Source of the DNA: OLB4 sp002050165
Lineage (GTDB): Bacteria; Bacteroidota; Ignavibacteria; Tepidaquicellales; Tepidaquicellaceae
Reading direction: 5' to 3'
Assembly: GCA_030263475.1 (NCBI GenBank)
Contig: SZPC01000001.1
Coordinates: 186,001 to 250,000 of the forward strand
Length of the DNA: 64,000 bases
The notes beneath the pieces are model-generated. The model was given only the letters and a program-made list of their open reading frames with translations. It was not told where the DNA came from and searched no databases. Positions 35,420-44,165 of this stretch are shown piece after piece (within the stretch, counting starts at the first letter, position 1; every line of letters begins with the position of its first letter). The position numbers were made by a program, and so were the translations under genes.

Positions 35420-36856
35420 ATGCTACACCTCAAAGATGAAATAATCCGTTTAGGTGCAATAAGCAGTCAACTTGAAATCCCAGAATCTGTGTGGAGGGAA
35501 TATCTGAATAAAGTATTAGATTATCTGAACAATTTTATTACAAGCCTTGAAGATATCAAGGCATTCCAGAACAACAAACCTAACAGGCGTTCATTAAGTA
35601 TTGAGAACGAAAAGAAATCGCTTGATCAGATAATTTCACTTTATCAAAAGGAAGTAGTAGAAAACGGAATAGTTGCCGCTTCAGGTGGACATTTAGGTTA
35701 TATACCAGGTGGTGGAATTGTTGCATCTTCAATGGCGGATTTAATTGCAGCAGTTACGAATCCTTTTGCAGGGATTTATTACGCTTCACCGGGTGCAGTG
35801 ATTATTGAGAATGAAGTATTATCGTGGTTGAAAAAAATATTTTCTTTCCCTGAAACTGCTATTGGTAACCTCGCTTCCGGTGGATCTGTATCTACACTCA
35901 TAGCGCTAACTGCAGCAAGAGATAAATATCAAATCAAAAACGAGATTGTCTCAAGGAGCGTTGTATATCTGAGCGAACATGTCCACCACTCTATTCAAAA
36001 AGCCCTCCGGATCATTGGATTGGAAGATGTAATTATCAGATATGTTACATTGGATAATGAGCATAGAATTAAAGCGGACATTCTTCACGAAATGATAATC
36101 TCGGATAAATCTAGAGGACTAAATCCATTTCTGGTTATTGCAACAGCAGGGACGACAGATACAGGTGTGATTGACCCGTTAGAAAAAATCGCAGATATTT
36201 CTTCACAATTTAAACTATGGTTTCACGTTGACGCAGCTTACGGCGGATTTTTTATTTTGACATCGAAAAAAATACTGTTCAACGGAATTGAGAAAGCGGA
36301 TTCATTGGTTGTTGATCCTCACAAAGGTATGTTTCTGCCTTATGGTTTAGGAGCTGTGTTAATTAAAGATAGAGGTGCTGTATTTAAGTCAAACCAATAT
36401 CAGGCAAACTATATGCAGGATGCACTCGAGGATGAATTGATATTTAGTCCGGCGAACTTATCACCTGAACTGACTAAACATTTCAGAGGTCTTCGATTAT
36501 GGTTACCGTTACAATTACATGGACTTGAACCTTTTATTGCGTGCTTAGAAGAAAAGCTATTGTTGATAACTTATTTCAGAGAAAAGTTAAAAGAAATGGG
36601 ATTTATGGTTGGGCCCGAACCGGATTTATCTGTTAGTTATTTTTGGTACCCGTTTGAAGAAAACTGCGATGAAAAGAATAAACGACTTATGGATGCAATT
36701 CACGATGATGGGAAGGTGTTTCTAAGCTCTTCTGTTATCGGCGGTAGATTCGTAATTCGAATTGCAATATTGGCGTTCCGTACAAAACTATCAACTGTTG
36801 ATAAAGCTGTTAAAATGATCGCTGATTGTCTTGAGAAAGTAAAATCCAATTGCTGA
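35420..36856 (+). CDS. PLP-dependent group II amino acid decarboxylase
   Basis: A 478-residue fold type I enzyme. Landmarks are SGGHLGYIPGGG near 94, LASGGSVSTLIALTAARDK (about 154-172), the ring-stacking His in LSEHVHHSIQKAL, the cofactor Asp in WFHVDAAYGG and the Schiff-base Lys in VDPHKGMF. This places it with aromatic-L-amino-acid/glutamate/cysteine-sulfinate decarboxylases; the substrate cannot be fixed from sequence. Length is normal. Single gene beside the urea transporter. Confidence 0.87.
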   Translation: MLHLKDEIIRLGAISSQLEIPESVWREYLNKVLDYLNNFITSLEDIKAFQNNKPNRRSLSIENEKKSLDQIISLYQKEVVENGIVAASGGHLGYIPGGGIVASSMADLIAAVTNPFAGIYYASPGAVIIENEVLSWLKKIFSFPETAIGNLASGGSVSTLIALTAARDKYQIKNEIVSRSVVYLSEHVHHSIQKALRIIGLEDVIIRYVTLDNEHRIKADILHEMIISDKSRGLNPFLVIATAGTTDTGVIDPLEKIADISSQFKLWFHVDAAYGGFFILTSKKILFNGIEKADSLVVDPHKGMFLPYGLGAVLIKDRGAVFKSNQYQANYMQDALEDELIFSPANLSPELTKHFRGLRLWLPLQLHGLEPFIACLEEKLLLITYFREKLKEMGFMVGPEPDLSVSYFWYPFEENCDEKNKRLMDAIHDDGKVFLSSSVIGGRFVIRIAILAFRTKLSTVDKAVKMIADCLEKVKSNC

Positions 36857-36900
36857 TTTTTTACAATCTGGATTACATTTAACTTAAATTAGTATTCAAT

Positions 36901-36922
36901 CCACACAACACCAGTGGTTGTG
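36901..36922. repeat. Hairpin downstream of the decarboxylase gene
   Basis: CCACA(C)AAC and GTTGTGG pair over 7-8 bp with one bulged base and a short loop, 45 bp after the decarboxylase stop. No T-run follows, so it is not a typical terminator. Confidence 0.3.
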
Positions 36923-36961
36923 GATTTCATCGCTTTTATCTAAATTGTCTCATCAATTGAA

Positions 36962-37345
36962 ATGAACCTCAAGTATTTATATTACTGGTTTCCAATGATA
37001 GTAATTGCATTTGCAAACGCAACTATCCGGGAATTATTGTTCATGAAATATTTCACCGAATTGCGGTCGCATCAGTTCTCAACAATAACATTAATCATGT
37101 TCTGCTCAGTTTATTTGTGGTTCATTTATTCCTCACTTAATATTCAAAGTTCAACTCAAGCAATTCTGATTGGGTTTATCTGGGTTGCATTAACCGTAAC
37201 ATTTGAATTTACATTAGGTCGCCTGACAAATAAATCTTGGAGCTACCTGCTTAATGATTACAATATATTCGCAGGTCGAATTTGGTTAATTTTTATAATC
37301 TTACTCTTCCTGCTCCCTTACCTTTTTTATCGGTTGAGAAAATAA
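36962..37345 (+). CDS. Four-TM membrane protein, function unknown
   Basis: A 127-residue hydrophobic protein with about four TMs (roughly 8-24, 38-56, 64-84, 100-123). Features are NATIRELLF between TM1 and TM2, TFEFTLGRL and an LLNDYNIFAGRIW segment before the last helix, with a basic C-terminus. Family not recognised with certainty. Short spacers on both sides; possibly follows the decarboxylase in one transcript. Confidence 0.6.
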   Translation: MNLKYLYYWFPMIVIAFANATIRELLFMKYFTELRSHQFSTITLIMFCSVYLWFIYSSLNIQSSTQAILIGFIWVALTVTFEFTLGRLTNKSWSYLLNDYNIFAGRIWLIFIILLFLLPYLFYRLRK

Positions 37346-37461
37346 ATTCGATTTTACTTTTTCATCTTATTACCACACGTAAATTTAATAATTCGTTTTA
37401 AACAGATCCTATTAAACCTTTTATACATTTTTATTTTCTAACGGGGAAAATTAAACGAAAA

Positions 37462-38904
37462 ATGAAAATATATCGAATATTTTTCTACATACTTTTTTTA
37501 TCTCTTACCTTTAATAAATCTAAAGGTCAGATACAAATTAACACAATATCCTTAGTCAGTTCCGAAAATCTCAGTACAATGTTTTGTTTCAATAATTCAA
37601 AACTGATGAAGGGTAATAGTATATCAGACAGGTATCTTGTTTATTATAATTCTGACACAATATTTTTAAACGTAAAGCAATCTGGAACCTGGACGAAAAA
37701 AGTTGTTTATACGGGTAGTAATTTATCGTCAGCAACGATTTCATACAATAACGATACAATTTGGGTTTGCTGGCAGGAACTAATAAATATCAGAGCCCGA
37801 TTTAGTCCGGATCTGGGAGATTCCTGGAGCGACATAATTGAAATTGCGGGATTCAGTAGGGTTGGTTCACCTTCGATATTCGCAGCAGAAAATGGGAAGG
37901 TTCATTTTGCCTGGCATAAACAGGGTTCTGGTGATACGGCAATTTATTACAGGTATTATTTCAATGGCAGTTTATCAGATACGATACGGTTGAGCAATGT
38001 AATGAAACAGGGTCTTGCACCATCTTTAATTGCAATCGGCGACACAGTTTTATGCACATGGAAGGAAAATCCACTACCGTCACAGGTATGGTTCAGACGG
38101 TCTTTTGATGGTGGCAATATATGGGATCCGAGTTTTTCTCAGCCTACAAACTTAATATCGCTTACTAAAGACCCGAACCTCGCACACGCCTTTGATTCAA
38201 CTTTAAACAAACATTATGTTTATCTCGCATACGATGGCAAGAATATGATATACCTGCAAAGAACTACAAACTTCGGCGATTCCTGGTCTCATCCGGATAC
38301 CATCAGCAATCTTCACAAACTATCTCAATTTGCTCATATTGATTGCAATGATAACGGGTTTGTCGGCCTGTCTTACGAACAACGTCCAATTGGCACTTCG
38401 CTGCTTGACGATTCAAAAAAGGATGTAGGGTTTACGTATTCAACGAATTGGGGTGAGCCAGAGAGTTTCAGCGTTGATACATTAGCTTATACTCATAATA
38501 GTTTGGGATCAGTTTATCCCGCAATCAATAAAATTGACGATAATAATTTTTTTCTGACCTGGTTGACGAGGGACACGCTCAATAATATTGCAAAAGTTCT
38601 GGAAAGGAGAATTCATATTACAGGCACATTGGGGATAAACACTCAAACTCAAAACGTTAGCCAAACAATCAATTTGTTTCCAAATCCGATTTCTACCCAA
38701 ATGCAACTCCACATGGACAATCCGTTGAAAAATGCGACCGTGACGGTATATAACATTTTAGGTCAGCAAGTTATGGAGTATAAAAACATTAACGGGTCGT
38801 ATGTAATGTTGAAAACCAACAATCTTACAAATGGAATCTATTTTGTCCGAATCTTGCAAAGCAGTGAAATTATCGCGGTCAGGAAAGTGGTAGTAAAATA
38901 TTAG
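37462..38904 (+). CDS. T9SS-exported sialidase-like protein
   Basis: A 480-residue protein with a signal peptide (hydrophobic 5-18, ending NKSKGQ). The body has Asp-box-like blades (RFSPDLGDSWSDI, RRSFDGGNIWDP, TTNFGDSWSHP) and matching strands (KVHFAWHKQGSG, TVLCTWKENP), indicating a propeller. The C-terminal ~80 residues form a T9SS sorting domain, but of the LFPNPISTQMQL / NGIYFVRI type common in Bacteroidia, rather than the NPFNP type of the other two cargoes in this window. Secreted; substrate unknown. Confidence 0.75.
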   Translation: MKIYRIFFYILFLSLTFNKSKGQIQINTISLVSSENLSTMFCFNNSKLMKGNSISDRYLVYYNSDTIFLNVKQSGTWTKKVVYTGSNLSSATISYNNDTIWVCWQELINIRARFSPDLGDSWSDIIEIAGFSRVGSPSIFAAENGKVHFAWHKQGSGDTAIYYRYYFNGSLSDTIRLSNVMKQGLAPSLIAIGDTVLCTWKENPLPSQVWFRRSFDGGNIWDPSFSQPTNLISLTKDPNLAHAFDSTLNKHYVYLAYDGKNMIYLQRTTNFGDSWSHPDTISNLHKLSQFAHIDCNDNGFVGLSYEQRPIGTSLLDDSKKDVGFTYSTNWGEPESFSVDTLAYTHNSLGSVYPAINKIDDNNFFLTWLTRDTLNNIAKVLERRIHITGTLGINTQTQNVSQTINLFPNPISTQMQLHMDNPLKNATVTVYNILGQQVMEYKNINGSYVMLKTNNLTNGIYFVRILQSSEIIAVRKVVVKY

Positions 38905-39087
38905 AAAAGCCAAGGAGTTTGACTTATTTAAATTGTATGTGCGCACTTAATTTATTGCTGCTATATGTTTCTCTTATTCAATAAAATGTTCTTTCCAATT
39001 CCCTGCCCCCCTGATTTATAGAGGTTTCAAAAATACACTTCATGAATGGGATTGAAATCCTACATTTAGAAAAAAATTCCAAATCTG

Positions 39088-39954
39088 TTGAAGCTGATTG
39101 AGATATTAATAAATTCAAATCTCTACATTTCTTTTGCGGCAGTAATATTTACTTTAGCGGCGCAAATTCAACTTGGGATTAAACCGCAGTTGCATGTATA
39201 TTTGGTAATAATTTTTTTTGCAACTCTCTTTGAATACAATTTGCACCGATTCATAACAACGATTAAAATTTTGAAACTGACCGATACCAAAGAGAGAAAA
39301 TTGCGCTATGGAGGATTGACCGTATATTTTGCAATGTTAGCCTTTGCATTATGTGGATTTATCGTAATAGTTTTTTATGCAAAACCTGAAGTCTTAATTG
39401 TTTTAACTCCGTTTGCACTTATAACCCTTTTATACTCTGTTCCCGTATTCAAAACTCAAAAGTCATTTATGAGATTGAGGGAAATTCCGTTCCTGAAAAT
39501 ATTTTTAATTTCTTTTGTATGGTCAACTGCTACGACAATAATTCCGGTTATTCACAATGAAAGTTCTTTGTTTAATTTAAGCGTCATTGCGACTTTAACC
39601 GAGCGCTTCTTTTTTATTTTTGCAATTACTATCCCCTTCGATATAAGAGATATGGAATCTGATTTGCAAGCAGGTCTTAAAACTATTCCATTGAAACTTG
39701 ATAAAAATAAATCAATCCTCATTTCATATATTGCACTATTAATGTTTTTCCTGATTTCATTTTTTCACTATCAGAGCGAACAACAATGGGAAATTCTTTT
39801 AGCGATAACAATATCGTTTATCGTAACCTTTTTTATCTTGTACTCAAAAAAGCTCAGAACCGTTCAATACTATCACACAGGTATACTTGATGGTACGATT
39901 ATCCTTCAAGGATTTTTAGTGATCGTAATATTTTACATTTCGAAAAATTTTTAA
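39088..39954 (+). CDS. UbiA-like prenyltransferase-superfamily membrane protein
   Basis: A 288-residue protein with about eight to nine TMs. The second acidic motif of UbiA enzymes is present as PFDIRDMESD (about 193-202). The first is degenerate (FEYNLHRFI, about 49-57), so it may not be a classical aromatic prenyltransferase. TTG start. Similar uncharacterised proteins occur in Bacteroidota. Single gene with an AT-rich spacer downstream. Confidence 0.5.
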   Translation: MKLIEILINSNLYISFAAVIFTLAAQIQLGIKPQLHVYLVIIFFATLFEYNLHRFITTIKILKLTDTKERKLRYGGLTVYFAMLAFALCGFIVIVFYAKPEVLIVLTPFALITLLYSVPVFKTQKSFMRLREIPFLKIFLISFVWSTATTIIPVIHNESSLFNLSVIATLTERFFFIFAITIPFDIRDMESDLQAGLKTIPLKLDKNKSILISYIALLMFFLISFFHYQSEQQWEILLAITISFIVTFFILYSKKLRTVQYYHTGILDGTIILQGFLVIVIFYISKNF

Positions 39955-40386
39955 CAATAAAAGTACCTTCACAGATAAAATTTATTTTACGATTAAAATG
40001 ACCAAAGATCAAAAGATTCAGCTCGTTCTTGTATATAAAATTTGTTGCAGTCACAAGAATAAACTGATTAACTTGTTATCAAATTTAAGATAACCAAATC
40101 GCCTTCTTTTATACGATTTACTCGCCTGTGTCAGCACTTTCAATCAGGTAAAAGTAAATTAAACACTGATAAACTGACTCTATTCTGATGCTTCATTGAA
40201 CTTGAAATTTGGTAGCGTTATATCAATATTTCACAACTGACCTTTAATATTTTAAGATAAAAAATATTTACAATAATCATTTCTTGGTCTAATTGAAAAT
40301 GAATGTAAATTCATTCTGCAAATTTAAACGGGAAATATTTCAATGCTGTTTTAACTTTGCAGGAATAATATGAAAATCGAAAACAG
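39955..40386. other. Intergenic region upstream of the Ca2+-ATPase gene, 432 bp
   Basis: AT-rich. It contains a perfect 7-bp inverted repeat AATGAAT/ATTCATT (40298-40315) and a TAnnTTTG box at 40352-40359. A 31-codon frame at 39998-40093 is not convincing as a gene. Nothing else recognised. Confidence 0.4.
40298..40359 (+). promoter_or_regulatory. Possible promoter/operator region of the Ca2+-ATPase gene
   Basis: TAACTTTG at 40352-40359 fits the -7 consensus, but no TTTG is found at the proper distance upstream. The inverted repeat AATGAAT-GTAA-ATTCATT (40298-40315) sits just upstream of where a -33 box would be and could bind an activator. Confidence 0.3.
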
Positions 40387-43275
40387 ATGGGATTAAAAAA
40401 GCACTACATTGGATTATCGGATGATCAGGTTTTTGAAAGTCGGAATAATTACGGAGAAAATGTATTAACCCCTCCAGAAAGAGAACCGCTTTGGAAATTG
40501 TTTTTAGAAAAATTCAACGAACCGATTATCAGGATTCTCCTAATCGCTGCATTTCTCTCATTGTGTATTTCATTTGTTCACATGGAATTTGCTGAAACAA
40601 TAGGAATATTTAGTGCCATAATATTGGCAACCGGAATTTCATTCTGGTTTGAAACCGATGCGAACAGGAAGTTCAATTTATTAAACCAAGTTGGTGATGA
40701 TACGCTTTACAAAGTTATACGGAACGGCAATATTCATGAAATACCGAAAAGAGAAATTGTCGTAGGTGATATAATCGATCTCGGTACCGGCGAAGAAATT
40801 CCTGCAGATGGGGTACTGCTTGAAGCGGTATCTCTCCAAATAGATGAATCCTGTTTAACAGGTGAACCAATAACAGATAAAACTATAAATCCCGATAACT
40901 TCAATCCTGATGCAACTTATCCATCAAACTGGGCAATGAGAGGAACAAAAATAATGGATGGTCACGGAATTATGGAAGTTAAGCTCGTTGGAGATGCAAC
41001 GGAGTTTGGTAAAGTTGCTGAAAAATCTACTGAAATCAGTGGCGAAGAAACACCGTTAAATAAACAATTGAAAAAATTAGCGAAGGTTATCGGAGTTGTT
41101 GGTTTTTCATTGGCTGTATTAACTTTTCTCGTTCTTTTCATAAAAGATATCATGGTTGGTAGTGCCATTTATTCAACAACCCAAATAATTTCCATAAGCA
41201 TTTTAATATTTTCCTTCAGCATCACTTTCACAAAAATATGGTTACCGATCATATTTGATGCGTTTGAAATAGTGGGCATTGAACGGAAATTACCGGATTC
41301 GGTTGCTAATGGGAGTTGGTTAGTTTGGATAATTTACGGTGGTGTTACTTTCATCATTCTTGCTTCTATTTGCTTTTTATCTGGTTTAAATCTATTCGAT
41401 TCTAAATCGTGGATTAGTCTGGATCATGCAGGAACAATTTTAAATTACTTTATGGTGGCAGTAACACTGATTGTAGTCTCAGTTCCGGAGGGATTACCAA
41501 TGAGCGTAACACTGAGCCTTGCATTAAGTATGAGAAGAATGCTTCAGAGCAATAACCTCGTCAGGAAAATGCATGCGTGTGAAACAATGGGTGCGACAAC
41601 AGTTATTTGTACTGACAAGACCGGAACGTTAACACGTAACCAAATGCAAGTATCCTCTGCCGATTTTTTCTGTTTAAAAGGAAATGAATTAAAGAATGAC
41701 GAGTGCGGAAACTTGATTAAAGAAAGCATATCAGTCAATTCAACTGCACACCTTGATTTTTCCGATCAGAACAATATTAAAAGTTTAGGTAATCCTACCG
41801 AAGCTGCGCTTTTACTTTGGTTACATGAACATGGCATAAATTATCTCCCTATCAGGGAAAACACTCAAATCATTTCGCAGTTAACTTTTTCAACTGAGCG
41901 GAAATTTATGGCTTCGCTCATTTTAAGCCAGACTTCAAGTAAAAAATTATTGTTGGTGAAAGGTGCTCCGGAAATTGTCCTTTCAAAATGTTCGAAAGTT
42001 TTAACAAGCTACGGAGTAAAACCTTTAAATGAACTATCTGATCGAATTGATAATTTATTATTTCAATATCAGGATCAGGCAATGCGCACTTTGGGTTTTG
42101 CCTACGAATATGTAAATGACAATAACTTCAGAATAGAAAACGGTAGCTTAGTTAATTCAAATCTCATCTTTCTCGGAATAACCGCTATTTCAGATCCGGT
42201 GAGAGATGATGTGCCTGATGCGGTAGCAAAGTGCTTAAAAGCAGGGATTGATATAAAAATTGTCACCGGGGACACACCTGGAACTGCGAGGGAAATTGCG
42301 CGTCAAATTGGAATTTGGGAAGAGGAGGACAACCATGAAAATATTATAACCGGTACAAAGTTTGAAGAACTTCCTGATGAACTTGCTTTGGAGCGAGTAA
42401 AAAAGTTAAAAGTTATGTGCAGAGCCAGGCCAACTGATAAACAACGGCTTGTTCAACTATTACAAAGAAATGGTGAGATCGTTGCTGTTACAGGTGATGG
42501 CACCAACGATGCTCCGGCGCTTAACTACGCACATATTGGATTGTCAATGGGTTCCGGTACCTCAGTGGCTAAAGAGGCAAGCGATATAACTTTACTTGAT
42601 GATTCATTTAGCAGCATAACATCCGCGGTTATGTGGGGCAGGTCTTTGTATCAGAATATTCAACGATTCATTATTTTCCAGTTAACGATAAATGTTACAG
42701 CACTGATTGTAGTATTCTTAGGTTCTATAATTGGACATGAAATGCCGTTAACTGTTACACAAATGTTATGGGTTAATCTCATCATAGATACATTTGCTGC
42801 TGGTGCGCTTGCTTCACTACCTCCAAACCTGCGCGTTCTTGAAGATAAACCGAGGCGGAATGATGATTTCATTATTACTCCTCAGATGAGATTTAACATC
42901 CTCTTCGTTAGTATTTCTTTTGTGTTAATTTTGCTCGGATTGCTATTCTATTTCAATGAAGATGGACAAATCAGCCGCTATAATTTATCACAATTCTTTA
43001 CAATCTTTGTCATGCTCCAGTTCTGGAACCTTTTCAATGCTAAAGCATTTGCTTCCGGTAATTCTGCTTTTGACGAATTGAATAAAAGTACCGGATTTGT
43101 AATTGTACTACTTATTATTCTTACCGGACAATTATTAATTGTAGAATTTGGAGGTGATGTCTTCAGAACGATACCGATAAAATTGATTGATTGGGTGATT
43201 ATTATATTTTCAACATCAACTGTCGTATGGATAGGTGAAATTGTGAGGATTGTAAATCGTAAAATGAAAGCATAA
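40387..43275 (+). CDS. P-type Ca2+-transporting ATPase (type II) with M3-M4 insertion
   Basis: A 962-residue P2-ATPase. Landmarks are actuator-domain LTGE (157-160), M4 PEGLP (367-371), the phosphorylation site ICTDKTGTLT (Asp410), the nucleotide-domain KGAPE and the hinge TGDGTNDAPAL. This fits Ca2+ pumps of the PMCA/SERCA-like bacterial group. Unusually, about 90 residues (255-350) with two extra hydrophobic stretches (about 264-290 and 311-333) lie between M3 and M4, where relatives have a short loop. Single gene. Confidence 0.88.
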   Translation: MGLKKHYIGLSDDQVFESRNNYGENVLTPPEREPLWKLFLEKFNEPIIRILLIAAFLSLCISFVHMEFAETIGIFSAIILATGISFWFETDANRKFNLLNQVGDDTLYKVIRNGNIHEIPKREIVVGDIIDLGTGEEIPADGVLLEAVSLQIDESCLTGEPITDKTINPDNFNPDATYPSNWAMRGTKIMDGHGIMEVKLVGDATEFGKVAEKSTEISGEETPLNKQLKKLAKVIGVVGFSLAVLTFLVLFIKDIMVGSAIYSTTQIISISILIFSFSITFTKIWLPIIFDAFEIVGIERKLPDSVANGSWLVWIIYGGVTFIILASICFLSGLNLFDSKSWISLDHAGTILNYFMVAVTLIVVSVPEGLPMSVTLSLALSMRRMLQSNNLVRKMHACETMGATTVICTDKTGTLTRNQMQVSSADFFCLKGNELKNDECGNLIKESISVNSTAHLDFSDQNNIKSLGNPTEAALLLWLHEHGINYLPIRENTQIISQLTFSTERKFMASLILSQTSSKKLLLVKGAPEIVLSKCSKVLTSYGVKPLNELSDRIDNLLFQYQDQAMRTLGFAYEYVNDNNFRIENGSLVNSNLIFLGITAISDPVRDDVPDAVAKCLKAGIDIKIVTGDTPGTAREIARQIGIWEEEDNHENIITGTKFEELPDELALERVKKLKVMCRARPTDKQRLVQLLQRNGEIVAVTGDGTNDAPALNYAHIGLSMGSGTSVAKEASDITLLDDSFSSITSAVMWGRSLYQNIQRFIIFQLTINVTALIVVFLGSIIGHEMPLTVTQMLWVNLIIDTFAAGALASLPPNLRVLEDKPRRNDDFIITPQMRFNILFVSISFVLILLGLLFYFNEDGQISRYNLSQFFTIFVMLQFWNLFNAKAFASGNSAFDELNKSTGFVIVLLIILTGQLLIVEFGGDVFRTIPIKLIDWVIIIFSTSTVVWIGEIVRIVNRKMKA

Positions 43276-43384
43276 ATATTACCGTTATAATGAAGATACC
43301 ATTTTCTAAGATCTAAACGATTTATCAATAAAGAATTTTGATATTCCAGAATAAAATTAAATAAAAAACTGAGATTCCGCTAAA

Positions 43385-43912
43385 TTGAAGAAATTCGAAA
43401 TAAAAAAAGTTACACTTGAAGATATTGATCAATTGCTCAAGATCAGCAGAGAAACTTTTCTCGAAACATTTGCGTCGTTTAACTCAAAGGAGAACATGGC
43501 AAAATATATTAACCGGCAAATGTCTTATGAAAAAATATCATCCGAACTTGTTAATCCCGATTCTAAATTTTATTTCGCATTATTTCGTGATACGATTATC
43601 GGTTACTTAAAATTGAATTTTGGTAAGTCACAAACAGAAGTTAAAAAAATGAATTCTGTTGAGATTGAACGAATTTACGTTTTGAAAAAATATCACGGTG
43701 AAAATGTTGGTCAATTACTTTTAAAAAAGGCAATTGAAGCAGGACTGAGCATAAATGCCGACTTTATCTGGTTAGGTGTTTGGGAAAAAAATATACAGGC
43801 GATAAAGTTCTATGAGAAAAACGGCTTTGTCCGGTTTGAACAACATATTTTTAAATTGGGAGATGATAATCAAACTGATATTATGATGAAAATGGAAATC
43901 GGCAAAAAATAA
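43385..43912 (+). CDS. GNAT family N-acetyltransferase
   Basis: A 175-residue single-domain acetyltransferase. Typical GNAT blocks are present: IGYLKLNFG (strand 4), VEIERIYVLKKYHGENVGQLLL (acetyl-CoA loop; motif A) and WLGVWEKNIQAIKFYEKNGFV (motif B). Similar proteins acetylate polyamines or small amines, but the substrate is unknown. TTG start; lies 110 bp after the Ca2+-ATPase gene on the same strand. Confidence 0.85.
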   Translation: MKKFEIKKVTLEDIDQLLKISRETFLETFASFNSKENMAKYINRQMSYEKISSELVNPDSKFYFALFRDTIIGYLKLNFGKSQTEVKKMNSVEIERIYVLKKYHGENVGQLLLKKAIEAGLSINADFIWLGVWEKNIQAIKFYEKNGFVRFEQHIFKLGDDNQTDIMMKMEIGKK

Positions 43913-44165
43913 AACTATCTTTAAAACACGTCTAACATTCCCTCCGGAATTTCAGAATCATTTCAAGATTGTTTATTTTTGGTATATTATGTGGATTATC
44001 AGACTATATTTATAATCAAAGCCTAATTTTATTCTTAAATTTTCCTGCCAACATTAAGAATTAGAATCAACCTAAAGAATCAAAAGTAGTAATACAAAGA
44101 CTACGGTGAATGTAAAAATTAATTTTATTACATTAATTGGTTACTGACCGCACTACCAGACTTCG

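Noticed and set aside
39998..40093. 31-codon frame starting MTKDQKIQLVLVYKICC upstream of the Ca2+-ATPase gene
   Set aside because: No ribosome site, no family, and length well within chance expectation.
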